A DNA stretch of 64,000 nucleotides from CAZSSM01 sp964609385 (GCA_964609385.1 CAZSSM010000009.1:1-64000), one strand, 5' to 3'; shown: positions 55,502 through 64,000, counted from the stretch's first letter. Program-made: numbers and translations. The notes: generated from the sequence alone by a model not told the origin.

Positions 55502-56107
55502 ATGAACCACTTCCGCACCCTGACGCTCGCCATCGGCTTGGCCGCCCTCCTGCCCTGTTTCAGCCAGGCCGCCCCGGTGACCTTCTCTGGGGATTTCAAC
55601 GCATCGAACTTCCCGGCAGCCTTGACTCCGGACCCATTCCAAGGCTCGTGGAGCTTCGATTTCGACCTCTCCGAGCTGGATCCGGCTGGAGGAGTGCAGA
55701 GATTCATAGATATCCCACTGACGTTCTTTGAACCAGTCACGGTTGGTTCTACACTTTACGATGAAACGAACTCTTTTTCAGCAATAACTTTTATTCCATC
55801 AGACAATTCGTTCCTAGTTAGTTTGTACGGAGAACCAATTGGTCCAAGTACAGGTCTAACTGATATTGTGGATGATTTTTCTGTAACGTATGCTACAGAC
55901 GGTGGAATACCTAGCATCTCTTCAATCGGATCGGTATCTAGTGCAATCATGACCAACCAAGGAGTAAACACAAACTTATCACAAGCAACTGCTTCCGACG
56001 TCTCGGGCTCGTTTACCGTTATTCCTGAGCCTTCGTCGTTGGCCTTGCTGGGCATCGGCGGTTTGGCGGTCATCGTCGGCCTCCGACGGACCCGCCAAGT
56101 GCATTGA
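55502..56107 (+). CDS. PEP-CTERM-sorted exported protein
   Basis: 201 residues. Signal peptide (FRTLTLAIGLAALLPCFSQA), a beta-rich middle and the C-terminal PEP-CTERM sorting signal (PEPSSLALLGIGG, membrane run, RRTR) for exosortase processing. The middle, about 55690-55990, is clearly AT-rich (e.g. GATATTGTGGATGATTTTTC) compared with both ends and with all neighbouring genes, which suggests acquisition of the central part from elsewhere. ATG 55502 has GAGGA upstream. Function unknown. Confidence 0.85.
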   Translation: MNHFRTLTLAIGLAALLPCFSQAAPVTFSGDFNASNFPAALTPDPFQGSWSFDFDLSELDPAGGVQRFIDIPLTFFEPVTVGSTLYDETNSFSAITFIPSDNSFLVSLYGEPIGPSTGLTDIVDDFSVTYATDGGIPSISSIGSVSSAIMTNQGVNTNLSQATASDVSGSFTVIPEPSSLALLGIGGLAVIVGLRRTRQVH

Positions 56108-56360
56108 TTGCGGTCACAGCCCAAGCTCCAACTCCCCTCGAGGACTCCCCGAAGGTTGGGCCTCGGGGGGCCTGGCCTCAGACCCCCAGTCGAATCGCAC
56201 CACCGATCATGGACCCTCGAAGTGAATGCTCAGGCTCGCTCGCTCCTCGCTTCGACGGGATCACGAAGGTTATCGTGCATGAACGGCGGGGCCACACGAT
56301 CTAATTGCCCCGATCGTGCCGATCAAAGGGCCGGATGAGCCAGATCGCCGAGGCTCCAGA
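56108..56360. other. gap between PEP-CTERM gene and cassette B
   Basis: 253 bases with no supported gene or site seen. Confidence 0.4.
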
Positions 56361-56400
56361 GAAAATCCCGTGAACGCCTCCCCTCGATCGCTTGATCTTA
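56361..56400 (+). promoter_or_regulatory. conserved 40-base leader of cassette B
   Basis: Matches 2091-2130 at 34 of 40 bases with no gap, ending in the 16 identical bases CGATCGCTTGATCTTA. It lies 79 bases before the ATG of the HTH/membrane gene. The non-conserved spacer that follows argues that the element itself is under constraint. Confidence 0.55.
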
Positions 56401-56478
56401 CTTGAGGTGAGCCGATCCTCACACCGGTGTGCGGGCGGCTTGCCAGTGGGATTGAAGGGATCGGGGGGATGGTTTGGC

Positions 56479-57426
56479 ATGGACGGCGTGGGTCCCAGTC
56501 GCGAGGTCATCGCGGCGATCTGCCAGGGTATCCGCGAAGGCTGGGGCGTCCCCCGAGCCTGCATGGCCGTCGGCGTCGACGAGCTGACCATCCAACGATG
56601 GATGGCGCGCGGCGAAGTGGCTCATTGCAATGGACGGTACGAGGATCCCTATGCGGTCCTCTATGTCGCCTTTCGACGAGCTTGCAACGCGGCCCGGGCC
56701 TCCGGGTACCGCCTCGGGCTCCGCGAGCAGGGGACGAGCACGTCGAGGCCGAACGGATCGTCGGGGCACCTTAGGAGACCGAACAGGACGGACCTAAGGC
56801 CTTCGGATGATCCCACAACGCGGTCTTCGGGTAATCCGGCGCCCCGGTCCTCGAGCGAATTGGCTCCGCTGGCCCGGTTGGTCGTCGTCGAGGCCCCCAT
56901 CGAGATCGTCTATGGATCGCGACCGGCCTGGGTCTACGGACCTGATCCCGAACCGCATCGAGACGAACCAGCACGACGACCCGGGTTCGAGGAGCCCGTC
57001 GCGGCCGAGACGCCCGCGCCGGTCGTGACCGAGGTCGGGCCTTCGGAGCCGGATGAGCCCGCGACCTCGGGGCTCGATGGGGCCGAGTCATCGCGCTCGA
57101 GTCCCGACGTGCCGACCTGGGCGATCTTCGTGGCCTTGATCATCAATCTGGTTTTACTGATCGCCACGCTCGCGATGGTCGCCGCGACGATCCTGATCGC
57201 GACGGCCGTTTTCGTCGTCACCGGTCCGATCCGGCTCGCCCTGGCGTTGGCCTACCGTTGGCGGGCCGGTCTCCGGGCGCTTTGGGGCGGAGGAGCCGAG
57301 GCGTGCCCGTGCCCCGTCGCATGGGCATCGCGAGGGACTTCGCTTCGATCGAGCTTCGTGGTCCGTCCCGATCGGAGGCTCGGGGCGTTGGCGTGGACGG
57401 GACGCTCGCTGCCTCAGCGCGAATGA
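56479..57426 (+). CDS. HTH-like plus transmembrane protein, cassette copy B
   Basis: 315 residues, the paralogue of the gene at 2218. Residues 5-45 carry the HTH-like segment (VGVDELTIQRWMARGEVA). Then a Ser/Arg-rich linker, the block VVEAPIEIVYGSRPAWVY, and a hydrophobic stretch VALIINLVLLIATLAMV continuing to RLALALAYRWRAG, and the same terminal LPQRE. ATG 56479 has GGGGGGAT upstream. The two proteins share architecture and end motifs but differ freely in linkers, so both have evolved under constraint for some time. Function unknown; a membrane-tethered regulator is inference. Confidence 0.65.
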   Translation: MDGVGPSREVIAAICQGIREGWGVPRACMAVGVDELTIQRWMARGEVAHCNGRYEDPYAVLYVAFRRACNAARASGYRLGLREQGTSTSRPNGSSGHLRRPNRTDLRPSDDPTTRSSGNPAPRSSSELAPLARLVVVEAPIEIVYGSRPAWVYGPDPEPHRDEPARRPGFEEPVAAETPAPVVTEVGPSEPDEPATSGLDGAESSRSSPDVPTWAIFVALIINLVLLIATLAMVAATILIATAVFVVTGPIRLALALAYRWRAGLRALWGGGAEACPCPVAWASRGTSLRSSFVVRPDRRLGALAWTGRSLPQRE

Positions 57427-57785
57427 GACGATCGACGCCCCGGAACACCGCCGGGCGAGCGTCCGCGCATCGGACCGCTCGACGTGTCCGACCCGCCATC
57501 CGTTGGGTCGAGCAGACGCGTCGAGACGTCGACACGATGCCCGCGTCGCGCGTCGAGATCGGCCGGAAAGGGGCGTCGGAGCGGGCTCGAGATCGGGTCC
57601 ACGACCGCGAGGAGCGGGAACTCTTTGGCAATCCGGGGTCATACGGATCGAGATATCGGCCGATTCTGATGCGATCGGCCGGGAGGGTTTCGCATGCGCT
57701 GAGGCGGAAAACGGGTTCGGGTTGTAACGGCTGCGACCCGTCATCGACGAGTAAAAACGGCCGGAAAGTCGGGGACGGGAAGTCA
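57427..57785 (+). repeat. conserved 3' tail of cassette B
   Basis: Homologous to 3073-3443. The best-conserved part starts at 57601, with 36 bases identical to 3252-3287, and continues ungapped to about 57785. In the frame ending at 57727 both copies stop at the same point (FGL-stop, TGA versus TAA), but another frame is about equally conserved, so a coding role is not proven. Confidence 0.6.
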
Positions 57786-58387
57786 AGTGGATGCCGATTG
57801 GGAGACCGATGATGTCGGGAACGATCCCTCAACAGATCTTCTTGTCCGGGCCACAAGCCATCGGCCGATCCGCAACGACAGGCACCCCCCGCGTTCGATC
57901 AGCCTCGACGGGGCAGATCTCGTTGATTGCGGCGGATGACCGGGACCGGAGACCAAGGGGCACAGCCTTCGAATAAAGACCGCATTGAGTCAACCGTTGA
58001 AAATCGTCTCCGCGAACCATCGACAGCAAAATCGAGAATCTCGCAAGATCTATCATGTGTTATTAAAATTATGATATTTTATGTAATTTCAATATTTATT
58101 ATATTGAATAGTGATAATTTCTAGAATGAATTACTTCAGGAAAAATCTTCAATGTGATCGATCGCTTATCGACCGACCCATCCACGTGGATTCAGGATCG
58201 GCCGTTGGTCCGGGACGCGCGATCTGGTAGAAAGGAACCGTCTGTTCCAGAATGGGGCGTTGGCTCTGGGCTTCGTGGCGGGAACGGACCGAATCCTCTC
58301 CCGAAGGCGAACGGCTCTGCTTGACAGCCACCACGGGTCGAGCCGGGTCCGAGATTCCTGGAGGCGGCGGTTGCGCCGAACGATTCC
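57786..58387. other. gap with AT-rich island
   Basis: No gene is seen. A strongly AT-rich island at about 58055-58130 (TATTAAAATTATGATATTTT, TTATTATATTGAATAGTG) stands out from the GC-rich surroundings. It may be a promoter region or the remains of foreign DNA. Confidence 0.45.
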
Positions 58388-59152
58388 ATGCGCGCGCGAA
58401 ATCACCCGGTTTTGATGACAGCTCTGCTGGCCACGATCGTCTGGCTCGCAGCCCCGTCGACGCTCCGAGCACGGGATAACTCCGCGGAGGCGATCCGCAA
58501 GGCCTTGGCCGATTCGGATCGGCCGACCGACGATCGTCAACGCGACGCCGACCGCAAACCCGCCGAGGTGCTCGCCATGATGGGCATCGCGCCGGGCATG
58601 ACCGTGGCCGACCTGATGGCCGGCAGCGGCTATTACACCGAGATCCTCTCACGCGCTGTGGGCGTGGGCGGTCGCGTCTACGCACAGAACAACCGGATCT
58701 CCAACCGTTTCGGCGGCAAGGCCCTGGCCGAACGCGCCGAGCGTCTAAGCAATGTCACCGTCTTGCTCAACGACTTGGAAGACCTCGAACTGCCCGAAGG
58801 CGAGGTCGACGCCGTCTTCATGGTCCTGTTCTACCATGATACCTACTGGATGCAGGTCGACCGACCGCAGATGAACCGCGAGATCCTCCAGGCGCTCAAG
58901 CCGGGCGGCATCTTCTGCGTCATCGATCACCATGCCGCCGAGGGCAGCGGAGACCGCGACGTCCGGAGCTTGCACCGCGTCGAGGCCCAGATCGTCAAGG
59001 ACGAACTGCTCGAGGCCGGCTTCGAACTGGTCGCCGAGTCCGACCTGCTGGCTCACCCCGAAGACGACCGCACCATCAACGTCTTCGACGCCGCCATCCG
59101 TGGTAAGACCGACCGCTTCATCTACAAGTTTCGCAAGCCCGAATCCGAGTGA
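58388..59152 (+). CDS. exported SAM-dependent methyltransferase-like protein
   Basis: 254 residues. An N-terminal signal peptide (LMTALLATIVWLAAPSTLRA) precedes a class I methyltransferase fold: SAM motif I VADLMAGSGYYTEIL, an acidic pair after VGGRVYAQN, and the post-motif LPEGEVDAVFMVLFYHDTYW. Extracytoplasmic methyltransferases are unusual because SAM is cytoplasmic. The family also contains secreted proteins of unknown function in planctomycetes and proteobacteria, so activity is unproven. Ends close to a convergent phosphatase-like gene. Confidence 0.82.
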   Translation: MRARNHPVLMTALLATIVWLAAPSTLRARDNSAEAIRKALADSDRPTDDRQRDADRKPAEVLAMMGIAPGMTVADLMAGSGYYTEILSRAVGVGGRVYAQNNRISNRFGGKALAERAERLSNVTVLLNDLEDLELPEGEVDAVFMVLFYHDTYWMQVDRPQMNREILQALKPGGIFCVIDHHAAEGSGDRDVRSLHRVEAQIVKDELLEAGFELVAESDLLAHPEDDRTINVFDAAIRGKTDRFIYKFRKPESE

Positions 59153-59302
59153 GCCGTTCGCCAAGGCCCCGACCGATGCTTGGTGGGGCGGGCCTCAAGG
59201 TTCTCGATGCGTTGACAAGAGTCGCGGGCCGGGTCGCGATGCTGGGCGGATCGCTGGGTATCTGCGATCCGGAACGCCGACCAGGCCCGGACCCCGCAAG
59301 GA

Positions 59303-60328
59303 TCAGGACCCCGGTTCGGCCTCAAACAGCGTGTCGGTTTCGAGCCGGTTGCGAACCTGCATCAGGACGGCCAGCATGAGCCGGCCAATATCATCGCGGC
59401 GCTCGGCATACTTGGCAGCCTCGTAGATCGAGTCATCGTAGATCTTGGGGTCCAGGTACGGCATCGGGATCCGTGCGGTGGCTCCCCGAACGAGCGGGCA
59501 GGCCTCGTCTGCCTCGCCGCAGACCAGGATCGCCGCGAACCCCGACGACGGGTTGGCCGAGTCACCATAAGACTTGGAAAACTCGGTCGCGGCATAAGTC
59601 TCATCGTCAACGGGATCGAGCCCCCAACGAACGCGGTATTTCGGGTTGGGTGTCTCGGGATCACCGCGCTCGGCCTGTTCGTCGGTCGGCGCGATCTCGA
59701 CGCCGATGGCACGGAGGGCGGCGATGCTCCGACGGTTGAACGCCGACGGGGTCGTCCCACCGCTGTAGAACCGGATCTCGGGCAGGCCGTAGTAGGCCGC
59801 AGCGATGTTGCCGAACGTCGAGCCCATCATGCTCCGTCGCGAGTTGCCCGTGCAGATGACGGTCACCGCGAGCGGCTCACCAGGTTGGTGGTTGGCCACG
59901 ATCCAGTCGACGAGTTCCGCGCCCGCCTCGCGGTGCAGCACATCGATCATGTCGAAGGAGGTGGTCAGGAACTCGGCGTGTGCCCGGACCTCGGGCAGGA
60001 GATGTGTCCGACTTTCGGGGACCGACATGGTGGCGATGCGCTCCAATGTCTCGATGTCCAAAGTCGTCCCCGAGCCGGCCAGTGCACGGACGGTCGCCCC
60101 ATCGAGGATGCCGTCCAACTCCCGAGCCGACAGCGCGGCGTCCGAGCGAAGTCCCTTGGCCAAGGCCCCCTTCACCGTGCTGTCGCTGGACGGGGTGACC
60201 GCCTCAGATGTCCCATAGCGATGGACGACCTGAAGCGCTCGGACCAACGGTCCCACCTCCGACGACCCGTCGACTACCCCTACGGAACAGACAATCGTCC
60301 ACGTCATCGAGATTACTGTGGCGAGCAT
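59303..60328 (-). CDS. LMW-phosphatase/arsenate-reductase-like protein with N-terminal extension
   Basis: 341 residues. Residues 150-341 resemble low-molecular-weight protein tyrosine phosphatase/arsenate reductase: the P-loop VICTGNSRRSMMG holds Cys159-x5-Arg165, with the continuation FGNIAAAYYGLPEIRFYSGG and late DPKIYDD as candidate general-acid loop. Residues 30-148 are an extra helical region. The first 20 residues look like a weak signal peptide (MTWTIVCSVGVVDG). If exported it would act on an envelope substrate; if not, arsenate or a tyrosine phosphate is possible. Confidence 0.75.
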   Translation of the reverse strand: MLATVISMTWTIVCSVGVVDGSSEVGPLVRALQVVHRYGTSEAVTPSSDSTVKGALAKGLRSDAALSARELDGILDGATVRALAGSGTTLDIETLERIATMSVPESRTHLLPEVRAHAEFLTTSFDMIDVLHREAGAELVDWIVANHQPGEPLAVTVICTGNSRRSMMGSTFGNIAAAYYGLPEIRFYSGGTTPSAFNRRSIAALRAIGVEIAPTDEQAERGDPETPNPKYRVRWGLDPVDDETYAATEFSKSYGDSANPSSGFAAILVCGEADEACPLVRGATARIPMPYLDPKIYDDSIYEAAKYAERRDDIGRLMLAVLMQVRNRLETDTLFEAEPGS

Positions 60329-60403
60329 TCGTTCTCCCGAAGTCGAGATTGAGTCCCGTAGAGGGATCGGTGCTGCAACGACTCAGATCCGGTTTCAAGA
60401 CGG

Positions 60404-63052
60404 TTATTCCGAGTCGGAGATCTCTTCGTCGTCGTCCGGGGTGATGGCCCAGGACGGGTAGGATTCATCGTCGCGCTTGGCAAAATACCAGAGGATCCGG
60501 TTGAGGGTGTCCTCATCGGCCTCGTCGATGTCGTCCAGCGGCAGTTCAAGGGAGACCTTGGCCCAGTGACGTTCGCGGGGGTCGACGATCGCGTTTAAGT
60601 CGGGGTTCATCTGGTCGAGCGGGATCTGGTTGGGCACGGCGACGTACGGGGTCAGGTCGGGTGTGTCGGTGAAACAGTCGAACATTGGGGTGGCCGATGC
60701 ATCGAACTGGTTGAGCGGCGGGAGTCCCAGGACCATCTCGATGGTTCGGAACATGCTCGTCTGGTTGTAGTTGGTGCTGACGAGCGCCCCGCGCTTGGTG
60801 TAGGGGCTGATCGCGAAGGCGACGGTCCGGTGGCCGTCGATATGGTCGAAGCCGGCCTGCGGATCGTCCTGGACGACGAAGATGCAGGTCGTTTCCCAGA
60901 ACGCGCTGTGGCTGATGGCATCGACGATCTGACCGAGCGCCAAGTCGTTGTCGGCGACGGTCGCCGCCGGTGTCGGGTAGCCGGGCCGGGTCCCGACGGT
61001 GTGGTCGTTGGGGAGCAGGAGGATCGAGAGGTTGGGCATGGCGCCCTCGTCCTCGAACTGTTGGAGTTCCTTGATATACTCATCGGCCCGGTAGATGTCG
61101 GGGACGACGCTCGGAAACCCGATGAACGACTCGCAGATGTACGGGGCGATCGATTCGATCGCGGCAGTGGCCTTGATCTCGATCAGGCCGTTGTCGTCGA
61201 GGAAGTCGCGGTAGCAGTCGAGGAAGCCGGGACGGCCCTCACGCGCGGGGTCCTTCCAGCGAATGGAAGCGTCGACGAACTCGCCGTAAATCCGGACCGT
61301 CTTGTCGTGGGCCAGCGCGTTGTCCCAGATGAACCCGCTGGAGGCGTAGGCCAACGCGTCGCCACCGTCATAGGGATAGCTCCTGGGGAACCCGCCATAG
61401 GCCCGTTCCAGGTAGTCGGTGACGTAGGCCTCGTCGGTCCACTGATGGCCGTCGGCGCTCAGGGTCCCACTGCAGTAGAAGTTGTCGAGCAGGACGAACT
61501 CGCGGGCCAGTTTGTGATGGTTGGGCGTGACCTCTTCGCCGAAGAGGCAGAGGCTGGGGTCGCCCTCGCCTTCGGGCATGTCGCCGAAGACCTGGTCATA
61601 GGTCCGGTTCTCTTTAATGATGTACACGACGTGCTCGAAGACCGAGGGCTCGCCATGACGTTGGGGGACAGGTCGCGGCTCGACATCGGGTCGCGGCGGA
61701 GCCAAGGCACTGATGCTCTCGGTGAGCCGATTGTTCTCCAGGACCTCGGCGGTCATCGCCTCGAGTGGTTCGGCGTCGGGGATCGGGATCATCGAGACGG
61801 TGCCGCGATAGTCGTGCGAGTTGTAGCCGAAGACGTTCTGGCCGTTGACGGTGCGCTGACCGTTCCAGCTCACGTCGCGGGAACCGATTCCTTTGGTATT
61901 GGCGACGTACAACGCGTTACGCTCAGCGTCGAGGACCAGCCCGGTCGGATACCAGCCGGTCGGGATGCAACCGACCAATCGACTGCCCGCGTCCGGATCG
62001 AACTCGACGACGGCGATGGCGTTGTTGCCTCCGTTGGAAACGAACAGGCGACGACCCTCGGAGTCGAAGGCCAGACCGTTGGGAGCGCTCCCGAAGAGGA
62101 GCCGGTCATCGGGCCGAGTCGAGATCGTCTCGACGACCGCGTCGGTCCGCGTCTCGATGACCGAAAGGGTATCGCTGTTGGCGTTGGCCACGACGACGTA
62201 TCGGCTATCCGGCGAGGCGACGACCGCTGAGGGATGCAGTCCAACGGGAATCTCTTTGACGACCGTTCCCGCTTCCAGATCGACGACTGAAACGGTGCCC
62301 TCCGAGGCGATGTGGCGGACCGGGTCCACTTTGACCGGGATCCCGCGACCGGCCGGCCCGGTCGTATCGTCCTCATCGGGGATTGATCCGCCGTAGTTGC
62401 TGACGTACGCCGTCGTACCGATCACGGCCAAGCCAAAGGGGGCATTGCCTACGTCGATGGTCCGAACGACCGATCCCGCCTCCAGATCGATCTCAGCCAC
62501 ATTGTTCTCCAGGTTCTGCGCGACGTAGAGCCTTGTCCCGTCTTCGCTCAGGGCGAGGCCGACCGGGAGACGTCCGAGGCCGTCGATCGGACGACCGGGT
62601 TCCAGAGATCCCTCCGCACCGACTTCGAAGCTGAGAACACCTTCACCGGTCGTCGAGACGTAGAGATGCCGGCCGTCGGGCGTGAACAGGATCCCTGCGT
62701 AACTGCCGCCCGGGACCGATGTCTCGGAAACGATCGCGCCGCCTTCCAGATCGATCAGCAAGACGCCGTTGGACCGCGTGTTCAACACGGCCAGTGTCTG
62801 ACCGTCGGGACTCAAGGCCACGTCGGTCGGTCGACCACGGAACTCGACTTGACGACCGGCCGGGGTGAGCACCTGATTGGTCGGCACCACGATCCGGCCG
62901 TCCTCGAGCGGACCGACCTGGACCTCAGAGGCTCCGCGAGCAGCCGCCGCCTCGTCCTGAGCGTCCACCCGACTCATCGGCATTGAGAGCACGACGAAGA
63001 TCGCCATGCATCCGAGCAGGCGCAAGACATGGGGGACCGAAAACGTCTTCAT
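60404..63052 (-). CDS. secreted YVTN beta-propeller plus phosphoesterase
   Basis: 882 residues from ATG 63052, which follows GAGGT. Signal peptide (LLGCMAIFVVLSMPMSRVDA). Residues 50-450 form a seven-bladed propeller of YVTN-type repeats (GRRLFVSNGGNNAIAVVEFD, RYVVVANANSDTLSVIE). Residues 470-850 are a phosphoesterase domain (VVYIIKENRTYDQVFGDM, SADGHQWTDEAYVTDY, LLPNDHTVGTRPGYPT, HIDGHRTVAFAISPYTKRG) of the phospholipase C/acid phosphatase type. Such fusions are common in planctomycetes and acidobacteria and act outside the inner membrane on phosphate esters. Confidence 0.92.
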   Translation of the reverse strand: MKTFSVPHVLRLLGCMAIFVVLSMPMSRVDAQDEAAAARGASEVQVGPLEDGRIVVPTNQVLTPAGRQVEFRGRPTDVALSPDGQTLAVLNTRSNGVLLIDLEGGAIVSETSVPGGSYAGILFTPDGRHLYVSTTGEGVLSFEVGAEGSLEPGRPIDGLGRLPVGLALSEDGTRLYVAQNLENNVAEIDLEAGSVVRTIDVGNAPFGLAVIGTTAYVSNYGGSIPDEDDTTGPAGRGIPVKVDPVRHIASEGTVSVVDLEAGTVVKEIPVGLHPSAVVASPDSRYVVVANANSDTLSVIETRTDAVVETISTRPDDRLLFGSAPNGLAFDSEGRRLFVSNGGNNAIAVVEFDPDAGSRLVGCIPTGWYPTGLVLDAERNALYVANTKGIGSRDVSWNGQRTVNGQNVFGYNSHDYRGTVSMIPIPDAEPLEAMTAEVLENNRLTESISALAPPRPDVEPRPVPQRHGEPSVFEHVVYIIKENRTYDQVFGDMPEGEGDPSLCLFGEEVTPNHHKLAREFVLLDNFYCSGTLSADGHQWTDEAYVTDYLERAYGGFPRSYPYDGGDALAYASSGFIWDNALAHDKTVRIYGEFVDASIRWKDPAREGRPGFLDCYRDFLDDNGLIEIKATAAIESIAPYICESFIGFPSVVPDIYRADEYIKELQQFEDEGAMPNLSILLLPNDHTVGTRPGYPTPAATVADNDLALGQIVDAISHSAFWETTCIFVVQDDPQAGFDHIDGHRTVAFAISPYTKRGALVSTNYNQTSMFRTIEMVLGLPPLNQFDASATPMFDCFTDTPDLTPYVAVPNQIPLDQMNPDLNAIVDPRERHWAKVSLELPLDDIDEADEDTLNRILWYFAKRDDESYPSWAITPDDDEEISDSE

Positions 63053-63371
63053 GAGCGACCTCAAATCGCAACGGGGGGAGAGTCGTCGCGGATCGCCGCG
63101 ACCACATATCGCCGACTGTACGGTGGTCGGCATCTCCGATCAAGCGACCGGGGCGGAATCACGATCCATCGATCGATACATGTTCTGACCGAACAAGCCA
63201 CGACCGACTCATCAAGCACATATCAGGCTTCAATGGAAAACGGCCGGGGGCCTGTACCAAACAGGCCCCCGGCCGTCGATGGGATTCTCGGGGAGAGAAC
63301 ACGGTTTGCGGGGTCGCCTCCGCGCCCCGGGGGTCGCTCCCCGGAGCGCGACGCGATGCAACGAACATGCA
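63053..63371. other. gap with terminator after the RTX gene
   Basis: 319 bases. Holds the terminator at 63237-63275 and, presumably, the promoter of the propeller gene. Nothing else is seen. Confidence 0.5.
63237..63275 (-). terminator. intrinsic terminator of the RTX gene
   Basis: A perfect 15-bp stem: CGGCCGGGGGCCTGT at 63241-63255 pairs with ACAGGCCCCCGGCCG at 63261-63275 across a 5-base loop, followed on the minus strand by four T (AAAA at 63237-63240). It stands about 95 bases after the RTX-gene stop, in the correct direction. Confidence 0.85.
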
Positions 63372-64000
63372 TCACTGATCTTCGTCGTCGATGGTCCAGT
63401 TGGGGGCGATCACGCCGGGAATGTTGTAGACGTCGACGCCGAGTCCACCCTGCAGCGTGCCACCGATGGTGACCTCCGACGCGATGGTGACGGTGTCGGC
63501 GCCGCCGAGCGCCATGAGCATGACGGCGTCGAACTCGTCGAGCCCGGTGATTCGGTTGACCTCGACGAAGCTGATGGAGCCGTCAATCAGCCGACGGGCA
63601 CGTTGGAGAACGGTCTGACCGACAGAGTTAACGAAGATGTCGTGGATCTGACCTTCGTCGTTGCCGCGGGTTAGGAAGATGTCCGCGCCCGCACCGCCGT
63701 CGAGCGAGTCGGAGCCGGAACCGGGATCCAAGGTATCGTTGCCGTCGTCGCCAAAGAGCAGGTCGAAGCCCTGGTCACCGCTGAGCTCGTCGTCGCCGGT
63801 CCCGCCGAAGAGGGTGTCGGAGGTGTTGCCGCCGAGCAGGGTGTCGTTATCGGCCCCACCGAGCAGGAGGTCTTCGCCAAAGCCACCCCGGAGGATGTCC
63901 GCGCCATTGCCACCCCGCATCGTGTCGTCGGTCCCTTGCCCACGGAGGTCGTCGTCGCCAGAGTTCCCTTCGAGGGAGTCGTTGTCAGGTCCGCCGAAGA
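63372..64000 (-). CDS. RTX-type calcium-binding protein, N-terminal part outside the window
   Basis: C-terminal about 210 residues of a protein with hemolysin-type nonapeptide repeats (GGNGADILRGG, GGADNDTLLGG, GGTGDDELSGD, GGAGADIFL), each of the calcium-binding GGxGxDxLx kind. At least seven to eight repeats lie in the window; a non-repeat end of 80 residues (VNRITGLDEFDAVMLMALGG) follows. Such proteins are secreted by type I systems and fold on calcium outside the cell; the transport genes are not in the window. The coding start is beyond 64000. Confidence 0.9.
   Translation of the reverse strand, partial: FGGPDNDSLEGNSGDDDLRGQGTDDTMRGGNGADILRGGFGEDLLLGGADNDTLLGGNTSDTLFGGTGDDELSGDQGFDLLFGDDGNDTLDPGSGSDSLDGGAGADIFLTRGNDEGQIHDIFVNSVGQTVLQRARRLIDGSISFVEVNRITGLDEFDAVMLMALGGADTVTIASEVTIGGTLQGGLGVDVYNIPGVIAPNWTIDDEDQ

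Noticed and set aside
1..64000. tRNA and rRNA genes
   Set aside because: I looked for T-arm GGTTCGAATCC-type motifs and CCA ends and found no convincing cloverleaf; no rRNA-like sequence is present.

Overview
This 64 kb window is chromosomal DNA of a high-GC bacterium, most probably a planctomycete of the Isosphaeraceae/Gemmatales type. The evidence is the gene mix: a DUF1080 (3-keto-disaccharide hydrolase-like) secreted protein, a formylglycine sulfatase, a PEP-CTERM protein, a SecD-SecF fusion, Hsp70 paralogues next to FHA and VWA proteins, and a TPR protein with two RNA-polymerase alpha-CTD domains. This assignment is inference from gene content; no rRNA or tRNA gene is visible.

Layout. 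0-5.6 kb: a TPR protein with a frame break at a slippery-type heptamer, a cluster of short dispersed repeats, an HTH-plus-membrane protein (copy A of a duplicated cassette), a ROK sugar kinase and a small HNH-like zinc protein. 5.6-13.6 kb: a HDOD-histidine kinase and a response regulator with an excisionase-type DNA-binding head, mnmG, a peroxiredoxin of the Tpx family that lacks the usual resolving Cys, an M24 peptidase and a secreted DUF1080 protein. 13.9-26.5 kb: a chaperone/signalling island with GrpE, a NhaR-like regulator, an HPF-like protein, a lidless DnaK, an Hsp70-VWA fusion, a membrane FHA protein, a second FHA protein, and an exported alpha-toroid plus VWA protein; the last three are joined by ATGA overlaps. 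26.7-30.1 kb: sulfur genes (cysteine desulfurase, TauE/SafE permease, cysteine dioxygenase broken by TGA, serine acetyltransferase). 30.1-35.8 kb: two family 2 glycosyltransferases, a large membrane protein, a VOC protein and an LPG-synthase-like flippase. 36-45.6 kb: a SprT-like metalloprotease, a HEAT protein, the conserved secDF-yajC-tgt cluster and the TPR/alpha-CTD protein. 45.9-54.9 kb: a PDZ-hydrolase fusion, an IS200-type transposon, an SDR plus a GH15 glucoamylase broken by TGA, a Tat-exported unknown protein and an arylsulfatase broken by TAG. 55.5-64 kb: a PEP-CTERM protein with an AT-rich middle, copy B of the HTH-membrane cassette, an exported SAM methyltransferase-like protein, an exported LMW-phosphatase-like protein, a beta-propeller phosphoesterase, and the C-terminal part of an RTX-repeat protein with a strong terminator.

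Two things look most worth following. The first is a two-copy cassette (about 2091-3443 and 56361-57785): a 40-base leader with identical spacing, an HTH plus transmembrane gene, and a roughly 360-base 3' tail conserved almost without gaps in which no reading frame clearly stands out. The second is the Hsp70/GrpE/FHA/VWA island, whose membrane and exported members suggest a chaperone-linked signalling or envelope-quality system. Three genes carry a single in-frame nonsense codon in otherwise intact reading frames, and one carries a one-base frame break. These may be real mutations, recoding or assembly errors.
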